Positions 6,464-12,852 of a DNA stretch of 14,115 nucleotides are shown here, piece after piece. The position numbers and the translations under genes are program-made. Position 1 is the first letter of the stretch. Every line of letters starts with the position of its first letter. This stretch comes from JAJZQD01 sp021847735. Its GTDB lineage: Bacteria > Bacillota > Thermincolia > Thermincolales > UBA2595. The stretch spans positions 1-14,115 of the forward strand of contig DAHVYW010000046.1 of the NCBI GenBank assembly GCA_027324025.1, in the 5' to 3' direction. Below the pieces are notes generated by a model. It made no database searches, was not told the origin of the DNA, and saw only the letters and a program-made list of their open reading frames with translations.

Positions 6464-6658
6464 ATGTCGGCACTGTTTTTTGTGGGTGTATTGTTGATTC
6501 TGCTCTTTGGCTTTAGTGTCAGTGCGTATGTTACCTACTATAAGTTTGCAATTGAAAGTTTTTTTGGTAAATTGGTTGTTTTTCTGGTACTCGGGGCAAT
6601 TGTCTCGGCGGTGACGTTCACCATCTCTCTAACATTAATTTGGCCGCCAGTGATGTGA
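6464..6658 (+). CDS. Small two-TM membrane protein, copy 2
   Basis: 64 residues and paralogous to the protein at 6233: two hydrophobic segments (about 4-25 and 36-59), a central YYKF matching FFKF in copy 1, and a near-identical end (SLTLIWPPVM). The ATG has a strong ribosome binding site, AGGAAGGGGGGAAGG (6447-6461). It lies 33 bases after copy 1, so the pair is likely co-transcribed. AGTCC copy 5 begins 27 bases after its stop. Function unknown. Retention of both copies with good ribosome binding sites and divergent sequence argues that both are used, possibly as a heterodimer. Confidence 0.7.
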   Translation: MSALFFVGVLLILLFGFSVSAYVTYYKFAIESFFGKLVVFLVLGAIVSAVTFTISLTLIWPPVM

Positions 6659-6685
6659 CAAAACCTTGTAAAAAATACCCGGCCC

Positions 6686-6735
6686 AGTCCAGAGACCAAC
6701 AAGTCCAGAGGCCAGCATCCGATGCTGGCGTTTTT
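6686..6735 (+). terminator. AGTCC element, copy 5, directly before the cytochrome operon
   Basis: AGTCCAGAGAC at 6686-6696 and AGTCCAGAGGCCAGC at 6702-6716. The stem GCCAGCAT (6711-6718) pairs with ATGCTGGC (6722-6729) around a 3-base loop, followed by G and TTTTT at 6731-6735. The ribosome binding site of the 7-heme cytochrome begins at about 6745, so no promoter can fit between terminator and gene. Transcription of the cytochrome operon probably has to pass this element. Confidence 0.75.
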
Positions 6736-6755
6736 GTGAACTAGAAAGGGGTGAG

Positions 6756-7658
6756 ATGCTCATGGGCATAAAGAAAAGCCGCACCGCAATTTATCTTGTT
6801 TTATCTACCATGATTGCCCTTATTTTACTTGCGTTTAGTCCGGCGGCTTTTGCTGAAGACCTCCTGCAGAAGTCGACACGTATAAATGAAGGATGCTTGC
6901 GCTGTCACGGAGCCCAGGGGTTAAAGACCAAGTTTAAAGGGGAAACGAAATCTACCTCCCTAACTGTAAATGAAGAGAAATATTCTGCTTCCATGCACGG
7001 GACCATGCCTTGTACTTATTGTCATACCAATATATCCGACTACCCGCATACCAATGCCATAACGGAGAGAAAAGCCTTTGTAGCCCAAGTTAACAGCGAA
7101 TGCCGCAGGTGTCATAAAGATATTACGCCGATATACAACCAAAGTGTTCATGGGAAGTTCAACGAGAAGGAAGGAAAGCTAAACGCTTACTGCAGCGACT
7201 GCCATGGCATTCACAACATTTATAAAAAGGAAGTCGCTGCGGCCACGATTAATCACAATCAGGTGCCACACAGCTGTGCCCAATGCCATGATAAAATCAT
7301 GAAGGAATATGAGCTAGATTTCCACGCCAAATCTGTACTTCTGGGCGGCAAAGAGGCTGCCAGCTGTGTCAGCTGCCACGGCAGCCACAATATCCTGGGC
7401 CCGGAAGCGGAAGCTTCGACGGTATCCAAGGAAAACACACCAAAAACCTGCGGCAAGTGCCACCTCTTTCCCCTGAAGAACTTTGCCAAGGGTAAAATGC
7501 ATTACGCATTAACACCCACCGGTGATGGTGCGGTATCCTTCTGGACCCTGATATTCTTTACCTGGCTCACCATTGGCTGTATAGCTTTTGTGTTAATCCT
7601 AATATTAATGGAACTGCGCCGCAAGTGGAAGGATGCCAGCAAGCCAGATAGCCACTAA
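6756..7658 (+). CDS. Membrane-anchored 7-heme c-type cytochrome
   Basis: 300 residues. A signal peptide (basic start, hydrophobic core about 11-30, AFA cleavage site near 33) is followed by seven CxxCH motifs at residues 47, 86, 116, 146, 174, 204 and 232. A single C-terminal TM (about 264-286) has a basic cytoplasmic tail. The heme domain is therefore outside the membrane and held by its tail. Several extra His residues (SMHGT, SVHGK, DFHAK) could be distal heme ligands, as in NrfH/c3-like multiheme proteins. It probably passes electrons between the cytochrome b at 7718 and other periplasmic or surface carriers. The ATG at 6756 is used here; the in-frame ATG at 6762 is better spaced from the AAAGGGGTG site at 6745-6753 and may be the real start. 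First gene of a four-gene operon. Confidence 0.9.
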   Translation: MLMGIKKSRTAIYLVLSTMIALILLAFSPAAFAEDLLQKSTRINEGCLRCHGAQGLKTKFKGETKSTSLTVNEEKYSASMHGTMPCTYCHTNISDYPHTNAITERKAFVAQVNSECRRCHKDITPIYNQSVHGKFNEKEGKLNAYCSDCHGIHNIYKKEVAAATINHNQVPHSCAQCHDKIMKEYELDFHAKSVLLGGKEAASCVSCHGSHNILGPEAEASTVSKENTPKTCGKCHLFPLKNFAKGKMHYALTPTGDGAVSFWTLIFFTWLTIGCIAFVLILILMELRRKWKDASKPDSH

Positions 7659-7661
7659 AAG

Positions 7662-7698
7662 AGATTAGTCATCCGGAAAAACAGATTGGTCACCGGAA
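7662..7698 (+). repeat. Short imperfect tandem repeat between cytochrome genes
   Basis: AGATTAGTCATCCGGAA at 7662-7678 is repeated as AGATTGGTCACCGGAA at 7683-7698, a 21-base period, in the gap between the 7-heme cytochrome and the cytochrome b. There is no hairpin or T-run. It may be a leftover slip duplication. Confidence 0.5.
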
Positions 7699-7717
7699 GT
7701 AGAATAAAAGGAAGTAG

Positions 7718-8494
7718 GTGAGTAAATTGGCTGACATCAATGCAGATTTTCCGCAGAACAAAACCGTGTACCAGCGCTGGAACATTCACCACCGCCTGGT
7801 GCATTTCGGGATTTACGCTCCGTTTATTCTGTGTGCCCTCACCGGGCTGCCCATCAAGTTCCATCACAAAGCCTGGGCCGAGGCCCTAGCCTCCTTTTTC
7901 GGAGGGGGTGATGGACTGTTGTTCTGGCACCTCGTAGGCGCCGTGTCGATATTTATAACGTCTGCCTATCACCTGGTGTATTCTGCCATTTGGGCCATTA
8001 AGAACCGCCGCAACTTGGAGGTGCCAATGCTGCCGTGGTCCAAAGGGACCTGGACAGCCCTGAAACAATATTTTAGTTACCAGTTAGGCTTTAGTGACGA
8101 ACAACCCAAATTCGGCCGTTACCAGTGGAAGGAAATGTTTGACTACTGGGCGGTCTTCTGGGGGATGTTCATCATCGGCGGCTCCGGCCTGCTGATGTGG
8201 TTCCCGGAATTTACCTGCCAGTATTTCCCCAAGTGGTTCGTTGATGCTTACCGCTGGGGTCACAGTGACGAGGCGGTACTGGCAGTAACGTTTATTTTCA
8301 CCTGGCATTTCTACAACGTACACTTCCAACCCGATTTCTTCCCCATGAGCTGGGTTTGGTGGAACGGCAGCATGCCCATAGAACTTATGAAACACGAGCA
8401 TGGACTGGAACTGGAAATGCTTGAGGAAAAAAAGGCTCTGGCCGGCAAGGGAACGACCACTCCCCCCACCAAAGGGTTCCCCAGTTCGGGCTAG
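7718..8494 (+). CDS. Cytochrome b, formate dehydrogenase gamma/NapC-partner type
   Basis: 258 residues with four membrane segments (about 28-46, 67-93, 143-163, 184-203), the layout of the di-heme cytochrome b subunits of formate dehydrogenases, hydrogenases and Cbc-type complexes. Histidines in or beside helices (25/29, 71, 85, 182, 197, 202) are candidate b-heme ligands. RWNIHHRLVHF at the N-terminus and WHFYNVHFQPDFFPM at the end of TM4 are typical of the family. The tail after residue 225 is charged and likely cytoplasmic. Inferred role: oxidise menaquinol (or the reverse) and pass electrons to the multiheme cytochromes encoded on either side. The GTG at 7718 lies within AGGTG, so the in-frame TTG at 7727 is an equally good start. 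It follows the 7-heme cytochrome by 59 bases. Confidence 0.88.
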   Translation: MSKLADINADFPQNKTVYQRWNIHHRLVHFGIYAPFILCALTGLPIKFHHKAWAEALASFFGGGDGLLFWHLVGAVSIFITSAYHLVYSAIWAIKNRRNLEVPMLPWSKGTWTALKQYFSYQLGFSDEQPKFGRYQWKEMFDYWAVFWGMFIIGGSGLLMWFPEFTCQYFPKWFVDAYRWGHSDEAVLAVTFIFTWHFYNVHFQPDFFPMSWVWWNGSMPIELMKHEHGLELEMLEEKKALAGKGTTTPPTKGFPSSG

Positions 8495-8530
8495 CCGGAC
8501 TTCCTGTGTATATGAAAGGAGGAATTTTAG

Positions 8531-8650
8531 ATGGCGGGTCGTTTTTCTAAATGTAAACCTCTGATTTTTATCGAGTTTGTTTTTTACAGTGTTGTGCTGA
8601 TCAGCTTTTTAGCCTGGTTTTTGCCCATGGGATTTGGCAAACTTCATTAA
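8531..8650 (+). CDS. 39-residue single-TM protein within the cytochrome operon
   Basis: A short frame, MAGRFSKCKP to GFGKLH, with one hydrophobic segment (about 11-33) and basic ends. The case for a gene is its strong ribosome binding site, AAAGGAGG at 8516-8523 with a 7-base gap to the ATG, and its place in the operon: 36 bases after the cytochrome b stop and 48 before the next cytochrome. It has no CxxCH or other cofactor motif. By analogy with other tiny subunits of respiratory membrane complexes, it may stabilise the cytochrome b complex; that is inference. I do not recognise a family. Confidence 0.68.
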   Translation: MAGRFSKCKPLIFIEFVFYSVVLISFLAWFLPMGFGKLH

Positions 8651-8698
8651 AAGGATTTACCATCCCAGCCTTTTTAAAGAAAGGAGGTTCGGTAATAT

Positions 8699-9331
8699 AT
8701 GAAAGTTTTAAAATTTCTTGTCGCCATGTTCGTAATTGCCGTTGTAGCCGCATTTCTATTTAACTATCAATCCTTCACCAACAAAGAGAGTAAAAAAGAA
8801 GTGGGTTTTTGTGCCAACTGTCATGAAATGAAGCCGAATTATTACACTTGGCTGGTTACCTCCCATAACCAGTTTGGCTGCCTCAAGTGTCACAAAGACA
8901 TTAAAATAACGACTTTCGCATATAAACACTGGAAGGGAGCTATTTCTGATCCCTTGGAGAAAAAGGGTATTATTCCCGACGGAGTATGCAGATCATGTCA
9001 TGCTGTTAGTACCAGAAATGTTTCACCTCCGGGGGATATAATCTTCCCGCACCAACTTCACGTTGTCAAACAAATTGATTGTATGGACTGCCACAATAAT
9101 GTTGTACACCTTCGCGTCTCACAATACATTAAGAAGGAGTACACTGATAAACAAAAAGTATTTACCCCGGCCACATTTGACGAAAAGCAGGCGGAATCCC
9201 TGATGCTAAAGGGCAACCAGATTTTGATGCCGGTTTGCATGCGCTGCCACAACGGAGATATGGCAACCGGTGCCTGCAATGCCTGCCACAAAAATATAAA
9301 ATCGGCCGAAAAAATTGCCGTGAGGGAATAG
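8699..9331 (+). CDS. 6-heme membrane-anchored cytochrome c, NapC/NrfH-like
   Basis: 210 residues. An uncleaved N-terminal anchor (about 5-21) is followed by CxxCH motifs at residues 38, 61, 97, 128, 180 and 193. The first part, FCANCHEMKPNYYTW then GCLKCHKD, matches NapC/NrfH-type quinol dehydrogenases, where a Met or other residue close after the first heme motif is characteristic. Those proteins usually carry four hemes; this one has two more in a C-terminal extension. It probably takes electrons from the quinone pool or the cytochrome b and delivers them outside. Ribosome binding site AAAGGAGG at 8680-8687. Last gene of the operon, closed by a strong terminator at 9356. The 7-heme protein at 6756 has the opposite topology (C-terminal anchor). 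Confidence 0.9.
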   Translation: MKVLKFLVAMFVIAVVAAFLFNYQSFTNKESKKEVGFCANCHEMKPNYYTWLVTSHNQFGCLKCHKDIKITTFAYKHWKGAISDPLEKKGIIPDGVCRSCHAVSTRNVSPPGDIIFPHQLHVVKQIDCMDCHNNVVHLRVSQYIKKEYTDKQKVFTPATFDEKQAESLMLKGNQILMPVCMRCHNGDMATGACNACHKNIKSAEKIAVRE

Positions 9332-9355
9332 AAATAGTTGAAATGCAGAGTATAT

Positions 9356-9389
9356 CCACGAAAAGAACTCTTTTCGTGGTTTTTCTTTT
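9356..9389 (+). terminator. Terminator of the cytochrome operon
   Basis: CCACGAAAAGA at 9356-9366 pairs with TCTTTTCGTGG at 9369-9379, an 11-bp perfect stem whose inner pairs open to a four-base loop, followed directly by TTTTTCTTTT. It lies 24 bases after the 6-heme cytochrome stop. Its sequence is unrelated to the AGTCC elements. Confidence 0.88.
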
Positions 9390-9401
9390 ACCCCGGACCC
9401 C

Positions 9402-9430
9402 TTGTCTGATATACAAAACTATAGTAAAAT
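9402..9430 (+). promoter_or_regulatory. Promoter for pdxS-pdxT
   Basis: TTGTCT at 9402-9407, a 17-base spacer and TAAAAT at 9425-9430, placed just after the cytochrome terminator and about 80 bases before the pdxS start. The predicted transcript start is near 9437. Confidence 0.6.
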
Positions 9431-9511
9431 ATTAAAGTATCATTATTGCTATCGATTTAGTGGGGATTTGTAAAGGGATAATCAATGTTTACATATAGGA
9501 GGGAATTTCAA

Positions 9512-10396
9512 ATGGCCGAGCAAGGAACCTGGAGGGTGAAAAAAGGTCTGGCAGAAATGCTTAAGGGTGGGGTAATCATGGATGTTACTACCCCCGAGCA
9601 GGCAAAAATAGCGGAGGAGGCCGGAGCTTGCGCCGTTATGGCTTTGGAGCGGGTCCCCGCCGATATCCGGGCTACCGGGGGAGTTGCCAGAATGGCAGAC
9701 CCCACTATCGTTTTAAAAATTGTTGAGTCTGTCACTATCCCTGTGATGGCAAAATGCAGGATAGGGCATTTCGTTGAAGCTCAAATCCTGGAATCGTTGG
9801 GCGTAGACTATATTGACGAGAGTGAAGTTTTAACCCCCGCCGATGAGAGCTTTCATGTCAACAAAAACGCCTTTAAGGTGCCATTTGTCTGCGGAGCGCG
9901 CAACCTGGGCGAAGCTTTAAGGAGAATCAGGGAAGGCGCTGCCATGATTAGGACAAAAGGTGAACCGGGTACAGGCGATGTTGTTGAAGCGGTAAGACAT
10001 ATGCGTATGGTTATGAGTGAAATACGTAAGCTTCAGAACATGCCGGAAGAAGAACTTATGACGGCTGCCAAGGAAATGGGTGCACCTTATGATTTAGTCC
10101 TTGAAGTTGCCAAGGCCGGAAGGCTGCCGGTGGTAAATTTCGCTGCCGGAGGGATTGCTACTCCTGCTGATGCTGCTTTAATGATGCAGTTAGGGTGTGA
10201 CGGAATTTTTGTCGGATCAGGCATCTTCAAATCCGGTGACCCCGCCAAAAGAGCCAAGGCCATAGTAGCAGCTACAACTCACTACAGTGATCCGCAGATT
10301 TTGGCGGAGGTATCGAAGGACCTCGGCGAACCAATGGTGGGAATCAATATTTCCACTCTGGCCGACATTGACCGGATGCAAGAGCGCGGGTGGTAA
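9512..10396 (+). CDS. pdxS: Pyridoxal 5'-phosphate synthase subunit PdxS
   Basis: The synthase subunit of the DXP-independent vitamin B6 pathway. It condenses ribose 5-phosphate, glyceraldehyde 3-phosphate and ammonia from PdxT into PLP. 294 residues, the standard length. A TIM-barrel protein with Asp24 and the two active-site lysines: Lys81 in VMAKCRIGHF and Lys149 in IRTKGEPGTG. Both fall at exactly their B. subtilis numbers if translation starts at 9512, which decides the start. The frame extends to an ATG at 9485, but 9512 has the ribosome binding site AGGAGGG (9497-9503). The phosphate-binding stretch FAAGGIATPADAA and GIFVGSGIF are intact. pdxT follows after 15 bases. Confidence 0.97.
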   Translation: MAEQGTWRVKKGLAEMLKGGVIMDVTTPEQAKIAEEAGACAVMALERVPADIRATGGVARMADPTIVLKIVESVTIPVMAKCRIGHFVEAQILESLGVDYIDESEVLTPADESFHVNKNAFKVPFVCGARNLGEALRRIREGAAMIRTKGEPGTGDVVEAVRHMRMVMSEIRKLQNMPEEELMTAAKEMGAPYDLVLEVAKAGRLPVVNFAAGGIATPADAALMMQLGCDGIFVGSGIFKSGDPAKRAKAIVAATTHYSDPQILAEVSKDLGEPMVGINISTLADIDRMQERGW

Positions 10397-10411
10397 GGGA
10401 GTAAACAATCT

Positions 10412-10999
10412 ATGCGAGTGGGAGTTCTGGCTTTACAGGGAGCCTTTATTGAACATGAAAAAGTATTAAAAAGCTTAGGCTGCCAAACAGTTCAGGTAAG
10501 AAAAAGGGACCAGCTCGACGGGATTGATGGTTTGATTATTCCCGGCGGGGAAAGCACGACTATCGGCAAACTGATGAATGAGTTCAGCCTGACCGACCCG
10601 ATTAAAGACCTTGCTGCACAAGGTATGCCGGTTTTTGGAACTTGTGCCGGCCTTATTTTAATGGCGAAAGAGATTGTAGCCAGTGATCAGCCCCGGTTGG
10701 GTTTAATGAATATCGTTGCCCACCGTAATGCCTTTGGCAGACAGGTGGACAGCTTTGAAGCGGATCTAGAGATAAAGGGGCTTGACCAGAAACCCTTTAG
10801 GGCCGTATTTATCAGGGCGCCTTATATACACGAAGTCAAAAACGGGGTTGAAGTGCTTGCCACAGTGAATGACAGGATTGTTTTGGCAAGGGAGAAAAAC
10901 TTTATGGCTGCCGCCTTTCACCCTGAGTTGACTGATGATTTTAGGTTACACCAACTGTTTCTAGAGGAAATCACCAAGAGAAATAATAAGCCACACTAA
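10412..10999 (+). CDS. pdxT: Pyridoxal 5'-phosphate synthase glutaminase subunit PdxT
   Basis: The class I glutamine amidotransferase that hydrolyses glutamine and channels ammonia to PdxS in the 12+12 subunit PLP synthase. 195 residues, the usual size. The catalytic triad is visible: Cys78 in GTCAGLIL, His170 and Glu172 in FHPELT. LALQGAF at the N-terminus and IPGGESTT at 43-50 are family signatures. It sits 15 bases after pdxS with ribosome binding site GGGAG (10397-10401), so the two are one operon and expected at equal dose. No terminator is seen after it; the next promoter is 28 bases downstream, so some pdxST transcripts may run into the glycine riboswitch leader. Confidence 0.96.
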   Translation: MRVGVLALQGAFIEHEKVLKSLGCQTVQVRKRDQLDGIDGLIIPGGESTTIGKLMNEFSLTDPIKDLAAQGMPVFGTCAGLILMAKEIVASDQPRLGLMNIVAHRNAFGRQVDSFEADLEIKGLDQKPFRAVFIRAPYIHEVKNGVEVLATVNDRIVLAREKNFMAAAFHPELTDDFRLHQLFLEEITKRNNKPH

Positions 11000-11026
11000 T
11001 TTATTGTAAAATCTTTCACAACTCCG

Positions 11027-11055
11027 TTGACAATTAGTTTTTGGCAGAATATAAT
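11027..11055 (+). promoter_or_regulatory. Consensus sigma-A promoter for the glycine riboswitch transcript
   Basis: TTGACA at 11027-11032, a 17-base spacer, and TATAAT at 11050-11055: a perfect match to the vegetative consensus. The transcript should start near 11062, about 30 bases before the first aptamer. Confidence 0.85.
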
Positions 11056-11090
11056 ATGGAATTGGAACACTAAAAAATATGCTGAATGAT

Positions 11091-11358
11091 TGTTACAGAA
11101 GAAGGGGCAACCCGCCGAAGGGGCAAGTTCCGGACTTCCCAGACCGGACCAAAACTCTCAGGTATACTTTAGGGTATAGTACTGTAACAGGACAGACCTC
11201 TGGAGAGACTTGCGGGGCAAGCGCCGAAGGAGCAAAACCGGTTTTCCGGTAGAATCTCTCAGGCAAAAGGACAGGGGAAGGGAGAGCTACTCTTACTGTT
11301 GTAGGAGAGCCTGTTCTTCTGTTGTCTTCAGAGGTTAACCATATGGTTGACCTTTTTT
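11091..11358 (+). promoter_or_regulatory. Tandem glycine riboswitch with terminator
   Basis: Two glycine aptamers in a row. Aptamer 1 (about 11091-11208) has GCCGAAGGGGCAAG, ACTCTCAGGTA, a small TATAC hairpin, AACAGGACAGA, and closes with CCTCTGGAGAG; TGTTACAG at 11091-11098 can also pair with CTGTAACA at 11182-11189. Aptamer 2 (about 11209-11286) has GCGCCGAAGGAGCAAAA, TCTCTCAGGCAAAAGGACAG and GGGAGAG. These blocks are the conserved cores of the gcvT-type glycine riboswitch. The expression platform ends in an intrinsic terminator, AGGTTAACC (11332-11340) with GGTTGACCT (11345-11353) and six T. GGACAGG of aptamer 2 (11269-11275) could pair with CCTGTTC (11310-11316), a possible switching helix. 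No gene lies between it and the T-box; serC-serA is the first downstream target. Confidence 0.9.
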
Positions 11359-11360
11359 GT

Positions 11361-11389
11361 TTGACCTTTTTGGGGCTAAATATTATAAT
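11361..11389 (+). promoter_or_regulatory. Second promoter, for the T-box/serC-serA transcript
   Basis: TTGACC at 11361-11366, a 17-base spacer and TATAAT at 11384-11389. It begins 2 bases after the U-run of the riboswitch terminator, so serC-serA can be transcribed without passing the riboswitch. Predicted transcript start near 11396, just before the T-box. Confidence 0.75.
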
Positions 11390-11395
11390 TTAAAC

Positions 11396-11638
11396 ATGAT
11401 GAAGGGGACAGTAGGTATAAGGTTTTTTTAGAGAGCCGGTGGCAGGTGTAAACCGGTAAAACCGAGTGCCGAATCCACCCCGGAATGGAAACATCAGTAA
11501 AAGTTTGCCGGCTAATGCCCGTTAACGCATTTTAAAGTGGGTCGAATCACTTCGGCCAAACAGGGTGGCACCGCGGGAATAAACCTCTCGTCCCTGAAAG
11601 AGTTTTACTATCTTTCGGACGGGAGGTTAATTTTTTTC
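11396..11638 (+). promoter_or_regulatory. Serine-specific T-box leader with terminator
   Basis: A tRNA-sensing leader. Stem I features AGAGAGCCGGTGG (from about 11431) and GTGTAAACCGG are present. The specifier is read from GAATCCA at 11471-11477, giving UCC, a serine codon, followed by the conserved purine. The antiterminator T-box sequence AGGGTGGCACCGCG is at 11562-11575. The competing terminator pairs AACCTCTCGTCC (11582-11593) with GGACGGGAGGTT (11617-11628), with a further inner helix GAAAGA/TCTTTC, and ends AATTTTTTTC. Uncharged tRNA-Ser should favour read-through into serC-serA, so serine starvation turns the operon on. The serine specifier agrees with the downstream genes. Confidence 0.92.
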
Positions 11639-11740
11639 AACTGACGTGGGGGGTGGTCCGGTTATTTTACATATTAAGGGCTTGGTGAAACAAAAAATAT
11701 GAACACAAACGATTAATTACTGAAGGGAGAGGATTTTTAA

Positions 11741-12829
11741 ATGACTGATCGTAAGTTTATTTTCAACCCGGGACCGGCAATGTTACCACTGGAGGTTCTG
11801 GAAAAGGCCCAGAGCGAAATGGTTAACTATAAAGGCAGCGGGATGTCAATTCTGGAAACCAGTCACCGCCACAAGAATTTCGAGGAAATTATTCTTGGTG
11901 CCGAGGCCTTACTTAAAGAATTGTTAAATGTTCCTGACAACTACCGTGTGCTTTTTATTGGCATGGGCGCCACCGGGCAGTTTGATATGGTTCCGATGAA
12001 CTACCTGGTAGACGGTAAGATGGGAAACTATGTGGTTACCGGCAGTTTTGCCAGCAAAGCCTATAAGGAAGGGGTTAAAATCGGCCCGACCCATGTTGCG
12101 GCTACAACAGTTGATGACAAGTATGCCCGTATACCGGCCAGAGACGAAATAAAACTAAGCGAAAACCCGGCATTTGTACACATTACTTCCAATAACACCA
12201 TTTTTGGTACCCAGTGGAAGGAGTTTTATGATTTTGGGGATGTACCCCAGGTAGCCGATATGTCCAGTGATATTCTTTCTAAGAAGATTGATGTTTCAAA
12301 ATTTGCCCTTATTTATGCCGGCGCGCAAAAGAACCTTGGTCCTGCCGGTGTGGCTGTGGTTATTATCCGTGACGACATGATTGAGAAATCCAACCAGCAA
12401 CTGCCAGTTATGCTGAAATACGATACATATGCCAAGAACAACTCCCTTTACAATACACCACCCAGCTTCACTGTGTATATGATTAAGCTGGTTCTGGATT
12501 GGGTTAAGGGGTTAGGCGGCCTTGATGTAATCGAGAAAGTTAACGAAAAGAAGGGGGCTATGATTTACGATGCCATTGACAATAGCAACGGTTTCTATAA
12601 AGGCCATGCCCAAAAGGATTTCCGGTCGCTTATGAATATTACCTACAAATTGCCTAATGAGGATTTGGATAAGAAGTTTGTTGCCGAAGCCGCCGAAATT
12701 GGCTTAGCCGGTCTAAAAGGCCACCGCGAAGTTGGCGGTATCCGTGCTTCTGTTTACAATGCGATGCCGGTTGCCGGATGCGAGAAACTGGCCCAGTTTA
12801 TGGTCGACTTTCAAAAGAAAAATTCTTAA
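11741..12829 (+). CDS. serC: Phosphoserine aminotransferase
   Basis: The PLP enzyme that converts 3-phosphohydroxypyruvate and glutamate to phosphoserine, second step of serine synthesis. 362 residues, the family's usual length, with class V aminotransferase fold. FNPGPAMLP at the N-terminus, ETSHRHKNFE near 39-48, VADMSSDIL at 171-179 and the PLP-binding Lys197 in YAGAQKNLGPAGV are diagnostic; HREVGGIRASVYNAMP is the C-terminal signature. One local difference is GMGATGQFDMVPMNYL (74-89), where many SerC proteins have GGASLQFAMVPMNLL. Ribosome binding site GGGAGAGG at 11725-11732. The gene lies behind a serine T-box and is followed after 23 bases by serA, so the two form an operon. Its cofactor is the product of the pdxST operon just upstream. 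Confidence 0.96.
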   Translation: MTDRKFIFNPGPAMLPLEVLEKAQSEMVNYKGSGMSILETSHRHKNFEEIILGAEALLKELLNVPDNYRVLFIGMGATGQFDMVPMNYLVDGKMGNYVVTGSFASKAYKEGVKIGPTHVAATTVDDKYARIPARDEIKLSENPAFVHITSNNTIFGTQWKEFYDFGDVPQVADMSSDILSKKIDVSKFALIYAGAQKNLGPAGVAVVIIRDDMIEKSNQQLPVMLKYDTYAKNNSLYNTPPSFTVYMIKLVLDWVKGLGGLDVIEKVNEKKGAMIYDAIDNSNGFYKGHAQKDFRSLMNITYKLPNEDLDKKFVAEAAEIGLAGLKGHREVGGIRASVYNAMPVAGCEKLAQFMVDFQKKNS

Positions 12830-12852
12830 CCAGAGTGGAGGGAAATGAACAG

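Larger units (their letters stand above)
11000..11740 (+). other. 741-base gene-free leader before serC
   Basis: The stretch is filled by regulatory RNA, not genes: promoter (11027), tandem glycine riboswitch and terminator (11091-11358), second promoter (11361), serine T-box and terminator (11396-11638), then about 100 bases to the serC start with no further signal I can support. Confidence 0.8.

Noticed and set aside
5050..6735. CRISPR array
   Set aside because: Repeats are short (11-15 bases), irregularly spaced from 100 to 600 bases, separated by genes, and end in terminators.
5050..6735. ANTAR-type dual-hairpin antitermination sites
   Set aside because: The position before terminators fits, but the conserved hexaloops with A at 1 and G at 4 are absent; the loops vary from 3 to 10 bases.
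9235..9435. 66-codon + strand frame over the cytochrome end
   Set aside because: Out of frame with the 6-heme cytochrome and runs through its terminator.
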